A DNA stretch of 64,000 nt from contig CP154956.1 of assembly GCA_039621445.1 (NCBI GenBank), forward strand, positions 68,875,649 to 68,939,648. Reading direction: 5' to 3'. Source of the stretch: Euglena gracilis. Its lineage: Eukaryota; Euglenida; Euglenophyceae; Euglenales. Made by a program: the position numbers and the translations under genes. Positions within the stretch are counted from its first letter, which is position 1. The number at the start of each line of letters is the position of its first letter. The notes below the pieces were generated by a model, which ran no database searches, was not told the origin of the DNA, and saw nothing but the letters and a program-made list of their open reading frames with translations. This document shows positions 44,452-54,769 of the stretch, one piece after another.

Positions 44452-45286
44452 TGGGGGAGCACACGGCTGGCCGACGGCTGGCCGACGGCTGGCCGACGGC
44501 TGGCCGACGGCGTGACGGAAGCCGGGTCCTGTCGTTGAGCTTTTGTTGATTGCAAATGCCTAATTTGGTGTGCCTCTTGCAAATTTTGGAAGGCAAATTC
44601 CTAATTTAGTGTGCTAATTCCTAATTTTGAGGTGCAAATTCCTATTTTCATGTGTATATTCCTAATTTTGAGTGGCAAATGCCTAATTTTGGGTGTAAAA
44701 TGCTGATATTTTGAGTGGTAATCCCAAGTTTGGTGTGCCAATGCCTTCTTTTGAGTGGTAAATTCCTAATTAGTGAAAAGGTTCCTAATTTTGAGGGGAT
44801 TTGGTGGGCCAATTCCTAACTTTGAGTGATTAATGCCTAATTTGGGGTGCAAAGCCCTACAAGAGGGGTTGCTTTGGGCAATTTTTTAGTCACTTGAAAC
44901 CGTTCCACACAAAATTTCAGCCTTTTTCAGTCCATAACAGGGATTTTTTGTTAGTTCGTGGAAAATGGACCACCAATTGAACAACTTTTAGTCATTCGAA
45001 TAATTTATTGGCAAAATTCCTTCACAATGACTATGGAATGACCCAAAAATCGGCTGAAATGGTCAAAATTGGTCAAAAAAGTCCCAAAATTGGCAAAATT
45101 GACAAAAATCGACGAAAAATGACTTCAAATGGGCAAAAATGCAGCCTCCACGAACGATGAACATGACCTTGACAGGGGATTGGCGGCGAAATTGTTTTTG
45201 TATTGTCGAGCTGTGGCTCGGGTCATTTTCCTGTGAGTCACACGGCTGGCCGACGGCTGGCCGACGGCGTGCTCCCCCTGTATGTA
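44452..45286. mobile_element. GGGGGAGCAC-ended element with CTAATTT array
   Basis: The inverted ends are GGGGGAGCAC, followed by direct GGCTGGCCGACGG repeats (four at left, two at right). Inside, 44555-44850 holds about twelve variable units of GCAAATTCCTAATTTTGAG-type sequence; 44850-45240 is unique A/T-rich spacer. It sits between the two ends of the PHD element, so it may be a nested insertion. Confidence 0.55.
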
Positions 45287-45495
45287 AAAAACGTGTTCAG
45301 CCCGCCAAATGCCTGCCCTGAAATTCGTGGTCATGAACACATTTTCCATGAGGGCATTTGTGGCAATGACACATTTTCCATCACGGCATCTGTGGCATTG
45401 ACACGTTTTCCATTACGGCATCTGTGGCAATGACACGTTTTCCATTACGGCATCTGTGTCAATGACACGTTTTCCATTACGGCATCTGTGGCAAT
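45287..45495 (-). mobile_element. Terminal sequence and 'D' array, 3' end of PHD element copy 3
   Basis: AAAACGTGTTCAGCCCGCC and GAAATTCGTGGTCATGAACA are followed by five 'D' units with CATCTGTGGCAATGACACG. The order terminus, 'D' array, spacer, stop codon, PHD finger is mirrored at 53300-53675. Confidence 0.75.
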
Positions 45496-45644
45496 CAAGT
45501 GTAAGATGGAAAAAGCGCTAGCTTGAAAATTTGGCGACAGGTTGAGAGGCCGGGGTGGTCCTCAACGGGCGGGTCGGGGGCACTCTGCAACACAGGAAAC
45601 GACCAGAAGTTGCCTTGGAGCACAACGACAAGCAGTGGGAGACG

Positions 45645-45757
45645 TCACGGAAGACGACACGCTTTACACAAAAAAGAGCCATACTTTGGTAGCCGCCGCA
45701 AATCTTGGCAATGAAAATAATATGCCAAACCACAGGCGTCACACTGTTCGCTCGATG
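45645..45757 (-). pseudogene. PHD-family copy 3, C-terminal PHD fragment
   Basis: Reading leftward gives SEQCDACGLAYYFHC, QDLRRLPKYGSFLCKACRLP and a stop. These are the second C-x2-C, x4-H-x2-C and final C-x2-C of the finger, 13 residues apart. The upstream part is missing, replaced by the C-run element at 45764. The stop position and spacing match the intact gene at 61.9 kb. Confidence 0.7.
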
Positions 45758-45763
45758 CGCCTA

Positions 45764-46033
45764 TTACCCCCCCCCCTCTAGTCGTACGACCACCCCTCAT
45801 TTACGACCACCCCCCGGTCACAGGTTGCAGGTCATGGGGGTGTTATGACCACCCCCCCCCCGGTCACAGGTTGCAGGTTGCGAAAAATTTAACACCACCT
45901 GACCTACGACCGCCCCCTCATTTATGACCACCCCCCGGTTGCAGGTTGCAGGTCATGGGGGTGTTACGACCACCCCCCCCCCCCCGGTCACAGGTTGCTG
46001 GAACCCGGTCGTACGACTAGGGGGGGGGGGTAA
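45764..46033. mobile_element. C-run element, CTGCAACCTGCGACC family, copy 3
   Basis: TTACCCCCCCCCCTCTAG and GTCGTACGACCACC at the left, the inverse at the right, with internal GGTCACAGGTTGCAGG units. It is full length and in reverse orientation to the copy at 344. Confidence 0.7.
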
Positions 46034-46059
46034 GTGTTGGCCCCGGGCGGATTCCTGTG

Positions 46060-46250
46060 GGTGCTCATCCTGGGGGTGATGCCGACCTGGTCGGCCCGAC
46101 CACCTGGTCGGCCCGACCATGGTCGGGCCGACCAGGTCGATAACTACCCCTGGGGGTGATACCGACCAGGTCGGTATCACCCCCAGGAATCTGCATTCCC
46201 CCCCCCCCCCTTTGGAAATTTAAGCCCCCCCCCCGGGTTTCCAAAAGACG
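46060..46250. mobile_element. Palindrome-array element 'A', copy 8
   Basis: GATGCCGACCTGGTCGGCCC, GGTCGGGCCGACC and GATACCGACCAGGTCGGTAT, then GAATCTGCATTCCCCCCC and TTTGGAAATTTAAGCC. It abuts the second satellite array. Confidence 0.7.
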
Positions 46251-46254
46251 AGAT

Positions 46255-48640
46255 CAACATGCACCCGAAAAGGGGTTGTCAGATAAAAGGGTGTTATTTT
46301 GTTAATGAAAGGGATAGGGTTAGGTCGACTTGAGAAGGGGTTGGCAGATAAAAGGGGTTTATTTTGTTAATGAAAGGGATAGGGTTAGGTCGACTTGCAC
46401 CCGAGAAGGGGTTGGCGGATAAAGGGGGTTGATGAAAGGGATAGGGTTAGGTCGAGATGCACCCGAAAAGGGGTTGGCGGACAAAGGGGGTTTATTTTGT
46501 TAATGAAAGGGATAGGGTTAGGTCGACTTGCACCCGAAAAGGGGTTGGCAGATAAAGGGGGTTTATTTTGTTAATGAAAGGGATAGGGTTAGGTCGACTT
46601 GCACCCGAAAAGGGGTTGGCAGATAAAAGGGGTTGGCAGAAAAATGGGGTTTATTTTGTTAATGAAAGGGATAGGGTTAGGTCGACTGGCACCTGAAAAG
46701 GGGTTGGCAGTTAAAACGGGTTTATTTTGTTAATGAAAGGGATAGGGTTAGGTCGACTTGAGAAGGGGTTGGCAGATAAAAGGGGTTTATTTTGTTAATG
46801 AAAGGGATAGGGTTAGGTCGACTTGCACCCGAAAAGGGGTTGGCAGATAAAGGGGGTTGGCAGAAAAATGGGGTTTATTTTGTTAATGAAAGGGATAGGG
46901 TTAGGTCGACTTGCACCCGAAAAGGGGTTGGCGGATAAAACGGGTTGATTTTGTTAATGAAAGGGATAGGGTTAGGTCGACTTGCACCCGAGAAGGGGTT
47001 GGCAGATAAAAGGGGTTGCCAGATAAAAGGGGTTTTTTTGTTAATGAAAGGGATAGGGTTAGGTCTACTTGCACCCGAAAAGGGGTTGGCGGATAAAGGG
47101 GGTTTATTTTGTTAATGAAAGGGATAGGGTTAGGTCGACTTGCACCTGAGAAGGGGTTGGCAGATAAAAGGGGTTGCCAGATAAAAGGGGTTTATTTGTT
47201 ATTGAAAGGGATAGGGTTAGGTCGACTTGCACCCGAAAAGGGGTTGGCGGATAAAGGGGGTTTATTTTGTTAATGAAAGGGATAAGGTTAGGTCGACTTG
47301 CACCCGAAAAGGGGTTGGCAGATAAAGGGGGTTGGCAGAAAAATGGGGTTTATTTTGTCAATGATAGGGATAGGTCGACTTGCACCGGAAAAGGTGTTGG
47401 CGGATAAAATGGGTTAATTTTGTTAATGAAAGGGATAGGGTTAGGTCGACTTGCACCCGAGAAGGGGTTGGCAGATAAAAGGGGTTGCCAGATAAAAGGG
47501 GTTTATTTGTTAATGAAAGGGATAGGGATAGGTCGACTTGCACCCGAAAAGGGGTTGGCGGATAAAGGGGGTTGGCAGAAAAATGGGGTTTATTTTGTTA
47601 ATGAAAGGGATAGGGTTAGGTCGACTGGCACCCGAAAAGGGGTTGTCAGTTAAAACGGGTTTATTTTGTTAATGAAAGGGATAGGGTTAGGTCGACTTGC
47701 ACCCGAAAAGGGGTTGGCGGATAAAGGGGGTTTATTTTGTTAATGAAAGGGATAAGGTTAGGTCGACTTGCACCCGAAAAGGGGTTGGTAGATAAAGGGG
47801 GTTTATTTGTTAATGAAAGGGATAGGGTTAGGTCGACTTGCACCCGAGAAGGGGTTGGCAGATAAAAGGGGTTGGCAGATAAAAGGGGTTTTTTTGTTAA
47901 TGAAAGGGATAGGGTTAGGTCGACTTGCACCCGAAAAGGGGTTGGCGGATAAAGGGGGTTTATTTTGTTAATGAAAGGGATAGGGTTAGGTCGATTTGCA
48001 CCCGAAAAGGGGTTGGCAGATCAAAGGGGTTGCCAGATAAAAGGGTTTTTTTTGTTAATGAAAGGGATAGGGTTAGGTCGACTTGCACCCGAAAAGGGGT
48101 TGGCGGATAAAACGGGTTGAATTTGTTAATGAAAGGGATAGGGTTAGGTCGACTTGCACCCGAGAAGGGGTTGGCAGATAAAGGGGTTGCCAGATAAAAG
48201 GGGTTTTTTTGTTAATGAAAGGGATAGGGTTAGGTCGACTTGCACCCGAAAAGGGGTTGGCGGATAAAGGGGGTTGGCAGAAAAATGGGGTTTATTTTGT
48301 TAATGAAAGGGATAGGGTTAGGTCGACTGGCACCCGAAAAGGGGTTGGCAGTTAAAACGGGTTTATTTTGTTAATGAAAGGGATAGGGTTAGGTCGACTT
48401 GCACCCGAAAAGGGGTTGGCGGATAAAGGGGGTTTATTTTGTTAATGAAAGGGATAAGGTTAGGTCGACTTGCACCCGAAAAGGGGTTGGTAGATAAAAG
48501 GGGTTGGCAGAAAAATGGGGTTTATTTTGTTAATGAAAGGGATAGGGTTAGGTCGACTTGCACCCGAAAAGGGGTTGGCAGTTAAAACGGGTTTATTTTG
48601 TTAATGAAAGGGATAGGGTTAGGTCGACTTGCACCCAAGA
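46255..48640. repeat. 71-bp satellite, second array, inverted orientation
   Basis: The same monomer as at 22165-33290 appears on the other strand: GAAAGGGATAGGGTTAGGTC, GACTTGCACCCGAAAAGGGG, TTGGCGGATAAAGGGGG, TTTATTTTGTTAAT. Units are more diverged and include forms absent from the large array, such as TTGGCAGAAAAATGGGG and GCAGTTAAAACGGG. Length suggests about 33 units. A composite block of several variants recurs every few hundred bases. Confidence 0.95.
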
Positions 48641-48749
48641 ATTAGGGGGGGTTTCCCATGGACCCATGGACATGTAGGGTAAATTGAGTAACCCCCCCCC
48701 TAATTGCCACCCCCCCCCTAATACTCGCCAGGGGGGTCAAAACGGGTAC

Positions 48750-49183
48750 TTGTCTGTTATCGCACGACATACCCCCCCCCTTTTGGTTATCGCACGACGC
48801 CCCTGAAGCGGTCAGAGACCTATATGTTGGGACCCAACTCGGCCATTTTGGGTGGATTTTGTGGTTATTTGAAGGGATAGGGTTAGGTTTGGAACAGCCC
48901 TGCCGTACCTGGGCACACACAAGGGAAACCCAAAGGCAGCAGACAGCCAGGGGAAAAGAAAGATAAAGCGTGCCGACCATTCGGCCCCAAAAGGGATTTG
49001 CCATCCTGAACAGGGCAATTGGCCCAAATTTGGCCAAATTCAAAAAGGGCCAAATCTTCGCAATTACAACTCCCAACCCTGACCCCATTCCTCCCAGTAA
49101 CCCAATACAGTCACCGGAAGGGGAAAGGAAGGCGTCGTGCGATAACCAAAAGGGGGGGGGTATGTCGTGCGATAACAGACAAA
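48750..49183. mobile_element. 434-bp element with 52-bp inverted repeats
   Basis: Arms of TGTCTGTTATCGCACGACAT, a C run and TTTTGGTTATCGCACGACGCC are near identical in inverse orientation at 48750-48801 and 49132-49183. The centre has GAAGGGATAGGGTTAGG and GGCAGCAGACAGCCAGGG, the latter resembling 55195-55220. No gene is seen. Confidence 0.8.
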
Positions 49184-49289
49184 TACCTCAAAACGCTCCC
49201 GAGGGGGTGCCATATAGGGTGGGGGGTCACGTTATTAAATTTTTTTATTTAAATTTTTACTTTACTTAACAATTGACCTATTCAAACGA

Positions 49290-49990
49290 AGGAGGGGGGG
49301 GGGCTTAAATTTCCAAAAAGTGGGGGGGGTAATGCGGATTTCTGGGGGTCGGGCCGACCAGGTCGGCATCACCCCCAGAGGTCGGTATCCCACCAACAGG
49401 GGTCGGGCCGACCACAGGTCGGGCCGACCAGGTCGGCATCACCCCCAGGATGAGCACCCACAGGAATCCGCACGGAGCCGTAAGTGTTGGACCAGTTCAC
49501 CCCCTTCAGCAACTGGTCCAACTCTTCAGCTTCGGCGCCAAGAGAAAATGGCTACTTTGAGGGGGGGAACAAATTTGCCAAAACGGCCAGTGTGAGGGAG
49601 AGGACACTTTGGGGGGGGTCAATTTTTGGGCTTTGGCGCCTTCGGCGCCAAGGCCACTTTGAGGGGGGGGGGACAAATTTGCCAAAACGGCCATTGTGAG
49701 GGAGGGGACACTTTGGGGAGGTCAATTTTTGGGCTTAGGCGCCAAGAGGAAATGACCACTTTGAGGGGGGGGGAACAAATTTGCCAAAAACGGCAGGGAG
49801 GGACACTTTGGGGGGGTCAATTTTTGGGCTTAGGCTCATTCGGGGCTCCGTGCGGATTTCCGGTGGTGGTCGCTGTGGTGGTCGACCGACCTGTGGTGGT
49901 CGGGCCGACCAGGTCGGGCCGACCACCATTTTTTTGCACTACCCCCCCCCCTTTTTTGCATTTTTAAGCCCCCCCCCCTGGTCGGTGGGT
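49290..49990. repeat. 'A' elements 9 and 10 around a cluster of 'F' repeats
   Basis: The 'A' copies lie at 49290-49480 and 49845-49990. Four 'F' units with CACTTTGAGGGGGG, ACAAATTTGCCAAAACGGCC and GGCGCC hairpins lie at 49520-49850. The two 'A' ends CGCACGGAGCC and GGCTCCGTGCGG face inward. Confidence 0.7.
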
Positions 49991-50300
49991 GGTCGGTGGC
50001 TGGTCGGTGGGCATAAAAATGGTCTGTGAAGGCCCCAAATCACCCGGAAATGCACTTATGGCCAGTTCTCCCCCCCAGGACCATGTCCTGGGGGGGGTCC
50101 TGGGGGGGGGTCTGGGGGGGTCCTGGGGGGACCTGGGGGGGGGGTCCTGGGGGAGTCCTTCGGAGGGTGCTGGGGGGGTCCTGTGGGGGTGCTGGGGGGG
50201 GGGGGTCCTTGGTGGGTCCCGCATTTTTTGGCAGAAATTTTGCAGCACAAGTTCAGGTTATTCTAAAGTGGGTACCGCCCCCCCGGTGGGTCCTGGGGGG
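49990..50300. repeat. GGTGGTCGGTGG and GTCCTGGGGGG repeats
   Basis: GGTCGGTGGCTGGTCGGTGG followed by CCCAAATCACCCGGAAATG is shared with 51170-51235. Next come about fifteen GTCCTGGGGGG-type units to 50215. There is a strong G-run bias and no gene. Confidence 0.65.
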
Positions 50301-50439
50301 GTCGTAGGGGGAAACTGGTCACGACTCTCACGAGATGCAGAAAACTCCCCCCTCCACCCGATCCGAAGTTTTCTTTCAGGGGGGGTTTAAAAGTCGGCAG
50401 TTGACACACCAAACGTGGCAACAAAGTAGCACAGAGTGG

Positions 50440-50640
50440 GTAGTTCGCCGACTAGCGGGCCAACTGGCTCCCCCCCCCCCTGTCTCACCGACTAGCTGCC
50501 GACTAGGCCAACCGACCAATTGGCGTCGTCGGTCGGCCAACCAATTGGCTAGTCAGCCGACTAGTCGGCCGACTAGCCAGCCCCCCCTTCCAGCCTGCCA
50601 CCAAACAGTTGAAGGGTCGATCGATTAGCTGAAGGGTCGG
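50440..50640. repeat. GCCGACTAGTCGGC palindrome block
   Basis: CCGACTAGCTGCCGACTAGG, AGTCGGCCGACTAGCC and related units lie around C runs. A matching short piece is at 51030-51065. It is another palindrome-core family. Confidence 0.6.
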
Positions 50641-50677
50641 TGACTGATGCGTGAAAAAGTGGTGCCTGCAGGGGACC

Positions 50678-50812
50678 AGCTACCCCAAAGAGGCGCCCAA
50701 CTAGGGTTAATACACATTGGGGGACCCTCGCTCGGCGCCTTCGGCGCCTCGCTCGGGTCCCCCAATGTTTTTAACCCTAGTTGGGCGCATCTTTGGGTTC
50801 GCTGGTTCCCCT
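50678..50812. repeat. Foldback element, copy 2 of the 16694 family
   Basis: Arms of CCAGCTACCCCAAAGAGGCG and CCCAACTAGGGTTAA pair with TTAACCCTAGTTGGGCGC and ATCTTTGGGTTCGCTGG. The apex is CGCTCGGCGCCTTCGGCGCC. The outer GCCTGCAGGGG/CCCCTGCAG extends the stem. Confidence 0.75.
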
Positions 50813-50924
50813 GCAGACACCAATTTAACGACGTTGAGGGGATGGGATGGGACAGTTAGGGATGGAAACTTGACCCTAACCCTACTCCTTTAAATAACGT
50901 CATCAACTTTTCAAGTTCTGAATT

Positions 50925-51010
50925 GCAGCGGCCTTCGGCCGCTGCGCGGGCTTCGGCCTTCGGCCGATGCACGGCCTTCGGCCAGGCGGCCTTCGGGACG
51001 CATGGCGGTA
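50925..51010. repeat. CGGCCTTCGGCCG hairpin cluster
   Basis: At least four GGCCTTCGGCC hairpins occur in 80 bp. From 51080 to 51780 the sequence is mixed unique spacer with C/G runs at 51520-51570 and no supported gene. Confidence 0.65.
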
Positions 51011-51789
51011 GATTGGCAGGGGGGGGGGGGTAGTCGGTCGACTAATGGTCGGTAGCTAGTTGGCGAGACGGGGTGGGGGGGTATTGGGTAGTCTGAATAC
51101 CCACTCTAATGTACTAACGGGTCAGTACCGCCGACATTTAAGTCCGACTGAAGAAAATCCCATGCAAACAATTCGGTGGCTGGTCGGTGGTTATAAACAT
51201 GGTCTGTGGCGGGCCCAAATCACCCGGAAATGGTCCGGATGGGTCCAAATAAGTGTCTTACGCCTAAATAAACACCCCCAGATGGAAATCTTTGGTCGGT
51301 GGGGGGTCGGTGGACCCTTGAGGGTGGGGGCCCGGAGGGGTAAAAAAAACAATGATGAAACAGGGATTACATGAAAATCCTTTAGAAATGCAAGCATTCT
51401 GCATCACGAGAGGCAGGAAACTCCTCCCTCCACCCCCATCCGAACGTCAAATAACAAAATCCCTTCTGAGTTGGCAACATTCTCGGGGGATAAGTTGTTT
51501 TTGTGGATCACTTTTTCATAGGCGGGGGGGGGGGGGGGGCTCTGCCCCCCCCCCCCCGCACCCCCCCCTCAAATAACAAAATCCCCTCTATGTTGGCAAC
51601 ATACTCGGAGGGCTAAATCCTTTTTGTGTAAAATTTTGCAATTATATTGAAAATCCGATGGGGAGTGGTGTTCTTTTGCCAAAAGTGGCCCAAAATGGGC
51701 ATTTCCCCCCCAAGTTTTTGCATATTCACCCCCGATTGGGGGGGTTCTGGAGCCATTTAAGTGGGTTTTGACTGGTTTTGGGGTGATTT

Positions 51790-52030
51790 GGACAAAAAAA
51801 ATTTCAGGGGGGGGCTTAAATTTCCAGAAGGGGGGGGTAGTGGAAAAAAATGGTGGTCGGGCCGACCAGGTCGGGCCGACCACCACAGCGACCACCACCG
51901 GAAATCCGCTCGGGGCCCTCATTCGGCGCCAAGAGGAAATGACCACTTTGAGGGGGGGGGGACAAATTTGCCAAAATTTTTGACCACTCTGAGGGGGGCA
52001 CTTTGAGGGGGGGGGGGTGGTGTTTTTTTT
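51790..52030. repeat. 'A' element copy 11 followed by 'F' repeat
   Basis: GGGGCTTAAATTTCC, GTGGAAAAAAATGGTGGTCG, two GGTCGGGCCGACC units and CCGCTCGGGGCC, then CAAGAGGAAATGACCACTTT of family 'F'. Confidence 0.65.
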
Positions 52031-52081
52031 CTGTCCTAAGTGGCCTAGAGGGTAGCTCCCCAAAAATATCACCATACAAGG

Positions 52082-52279
52082 TTAGGTTAGGTAACATCTT
52101 TGCTCATCAACTTTTGGGAGCCTACCAAAGAACTCTTGGATCGTGGGTGCAGCGCCCAGAGCATTCTCATCAACGTTGCAAAGTGAAGCACGCAAAATGG
52201 GGAATGCAAAAGGAAGGAGACGATGTAATCTTGTGTCATCTTTCACATATGTTCCCATGTTTAACGGCAACGTTACCAC
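52082..52279 (-). CDS. Unrecognised coding fragment (GTYVKDDTRLHRLL...)
   Basis: The frame reads NMGTYVKDDTRLHRLLPFAF, then PILRASLCNVDENALGAAPT, IQEFFGRLPKVDEQRCYLT and a stop. Mixed, protein-like composition and lack of repeat vocabulary set it apart from its surroundings. Its upstream side runs into the duplicated segment at 52317. It might be a 3' exon or transposon remnant. Confidence 0.35.
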   Translation of the reverse strand: MVTLPLNMGTYVKDDTRLHRLLPFAFPILRASLCNVDENALGAAPTIQEFFGRLPKVDEQRCYLT

Positions 52280-52316
52280 TATTTCGAAGGGATTCTAGTT
52301 CGGAAGACCACAGACG

Positions 52317-53268
52317 GTGGCCAAAAGCTGCCCGGCGGCCACATATTCTTATTCTGAGGTTTCCGGCCGTCCCAGAGCTGTGCAGCGGATCCTAATTCAG
52401 CTTCGCTTTGTCCCAAAAATCTGTCGTCAGTCTGCCGTCCGTCGTCGAGGTTGAGAAACACACACTTTGACCAAAGCCATGTTGCTTTATAAACACAGCC
52501 TTAAATAACTGCGTCTTAAACGCAGACTCTGACCTGAGTCTGCGTTTCGAAACGCAGACTCAGGTCAGAGTCTGCGTTTAAGACGCAGTTCTTGATATAG
52601 AAACCGTGTTTTGGGCGAAGATTTAAGACTTCTAAGACCGCTCCCTGGCTATGATAAATGCTATGGTTTCATATAACAGGCCCAAAGAGAATATATTACC
52701 CGAAAATTTTTGCAAATTGACCCCCGAATGGGGGTTTTGGAAGGCATTTGGGTGGGTTTTGAGTCATTTTCTTTCATATTTGAATGAAAAATTTTTGGAG
52801 GGGGGGGCTTAAAAAATTTTTTAGAGGGGGGGTGGACATAAAATTGGTGGTCGGAGCGACTAGTCGCTCCGACCACCAATGGTCGCTAGCGACCCTAGCG
52901 ACTAGTCGCTAGCGACCACCAAAAAGTCCATCATCAATTTCTCCCTCGGGGCCGCCAAGATCTGCCCGGCGGCCACATATTCTCATTCCGAGGTTTCCGG
53001 CCGTCCCAGATCTGTGCAGCGGATCCTAATTCAGCTTCGCTTTGTCCCAAAAATCTGTGGTCAGTCTACCGTCCGTCGTCGAGGTTGAGAAACACAGATT
53101 TTGACCAAAGCCATGTTGCTTTATAAACACAGCCTTAAATAACTGCGTCTTAAACGCAGACTCTGACCTGAGTCTGCGTTTCGAAACGCAGACTCAGGTC
53201 AGAGTCTGCGTTTAAGACGCAGTTCTTGATATAGAAACCGTGTTTTGGGCGAAGATTTAAGACTTCTA
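52317..53268. repeat. ~320-bp direct duplication flanking 'A' element copy 12
   Basis: Segments 52317-52637 and 52951-53268 are nearly identical: TGCCCGGCGGCCACATATTC, the 'N' palindrome CTTAAACGCAGACTCTGACC and GAAGATTTAAGACTTCTAA. The 310 bp between hold an 'A' element whose palindromes read GTCGCTCCGACC and GGTCGCTAGCGACC instead of GGTCGGGCCGACC. Confidence 0.8.
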
Positions 53269-53294
53269 AAGTCTCGAAATCGGCCCAAACACGG

Positions 53295-53425
53295 TTTCTT
53301 TGTGTAAAGCGTGTCGTGCCGTGATGTCCGCCACTCCCTGTCATTGTGCTCCAAGGCAACCTAGCCTTCTGTCGTGTTGTAGAGTGCCCCCGACCCGCCT
53401 CACCCGTTGAGGTCCACCCGGCCTC
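53295..53425 (+). pseudogene. PHD-family copy 5, last zinc-ligand pair and 3' region
   Basis: The reading SLCKACRA matches the end of copy 3. The following TTGTGCTCCAAGGCAAC and AGAGTGCCCCCGACCCGCC are shared with the 3' flank of copy 3 (45560-45640), so homology extends into the non-coding 3' part. All upstream coding sequence is replaced by the 'N' duplication. Confidence 0.6.
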
Positions 53426-53469
53426 TCAACCGCACGCCGATTTTTCATGACAGCGATTTTTGCTTCTTG

Positions 53470-53680
53470 CTCGGGGTTGCCACAGATGCCCTCTGAACAC
53501 AGATGCCTTAATGGAAAACGTGTCATTGCCACAAATGCCCTCATTGAAAACGTGCCTGAACACAGATGCCTTAATGGAAAACGTGTCATTGCCACAAATG
53601 CCCTCATTGAAAATGTGTTCATGACCACGAATTTCAGGGCAGATATTTGGCGGCCTGAACACGTTTTTAAAATATCTCCA
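53470..53680 (+). mobile_element. 'D' array and terminal sequence of PHD element copy 5
   Basis: Four 'D' units with AATGGAAAACGTGTCATTGC lead into TGTTCATGACCACGAATTTC, AGGGCAGATATTTGGCGGCC and TGAACACGTTTT. This is the mirror of 45287-45495. It abuts a 'G' repeat at about 53675, giving a precise element end. Confidence 0.75.
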
Positions 53681-54340
53681 AAATGAAGCAAAATCAAAGG
53701 AAATGTCCGGAGACCTAATTTGAAGCCCTTGGAACGTCCCATCTGCTGGTATTTTGATTTCCCCGCAACTCCCCGCCTAGCCCGAGATACGGCCATTTTT
53801 CGGCCAATTTAGGCCATTTTGTACACTTTTTCCATTGTTCGACTTTGCCGTTTTCGGCCAAAAAAAGTCGAAAAAAATCGACTTTTTTTTGCCCGAAACG
53901 ATGTTTATTGGCCTCCCGGACCCGGAAAAAAAATGTTTTTCAGCCGAAAATGAGCGTTTTTCGACCCGCCAGCGCCCCGTTTTGGGCTGCCAACCCATTG
54001 ACTTTGGGCCAAAACCGGGTCAAAAAAGTCGAAAAAAATCGAAAATTTTTTTTTGCCTGAAACGATGTTTTTTGCCCTCCCGGACCCGGAAAACCCGTTT
54101 GAGCCGAAAATGAGTGTTTTTTTTCGACCCGCCAGCGCCTCGTTTTGGGCCGCCAACCCATTGACTCAAAACCGGGCCAAAAAAGTCGAAAAAAATCGAA
54201 ATTTTTTTTTGCCCGAAACGATGTTTTTTGGCCTCCCGGACGGAAAACCTGTTTTTGAGCCGAAAACGAGCGTTTTTCGACCCGCCGGCGCCCCGTTTTG
54301 GGCCCGAAACCAAAATGCATTGTGGGTCGTTTTCGGGTCA
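53675..54340. repeat. Dispersed repeat 'G', threefold tandem copy
   Basis: The TTTGATTTCCCCGCAACTCC module is followed by three rounds of GCCCGAAACGATGTTT, GGCCTCCCGGACC, CGACCCGCCAGCGCC and GCCAACCCATTGACT, about 130-170 bp each. Confidence 0.75.
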
Positions 54341-54399
54341 AAAAAGGCAAACCCCCCCCAAAAAAACCCTTGCATTTCAGTCAAAAGAGCTCCATGGAG

Positions 54400-54670
54400 T
54401 GGGCCGGGCCGGGCCGGGGTAGTCTCCCAAAGAGCTCTACGTCACACCCTGGTCCCCCCAGGGAAATCCCCCCCTCCCCCTCCCCCCCCCTCGGGGCCAC
54501 CTCGGGAACCGACGGATTATCACCATGATCCTGCCCCCGCTCCCAATTTTTTTTTTCAGTCGCGAGCGACTGGATTTCTAGTTTCCGAATCACCTGGGTT
54601 TGACCCCCAACTCTCCGCCAGGCCCGAGTTATTCACGCGCGAAGGGGTCTAAACTGGGTAGGATCGGCCC
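54400..54670. repeat. GC-rich dispersed block, second copy of the 19.2-19.5 kb family
   Basis: GGGCCGGGCCGGGCC, AGTCTCCCAAAGAGCTC and TACGTCACACCCTGG, then ACCGACGGATTATCACCATG, CAGTCGCTCGCGACTG-like sequence and CCAACTCTCCGCCAGGCC. The middle also matches 7925-8020 in reverse. Confidence 0.6.
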
Positions 54671-54769
54671 GCCCCCCTTTTTAAGCCCCTGTGTTGAGAC
54701 AGTACAGCAAAAAGTGCCAAAAAATGCAAAAAAAACTGACCTTGGGACCCCCCCCCTGCCAAAGCTCCA

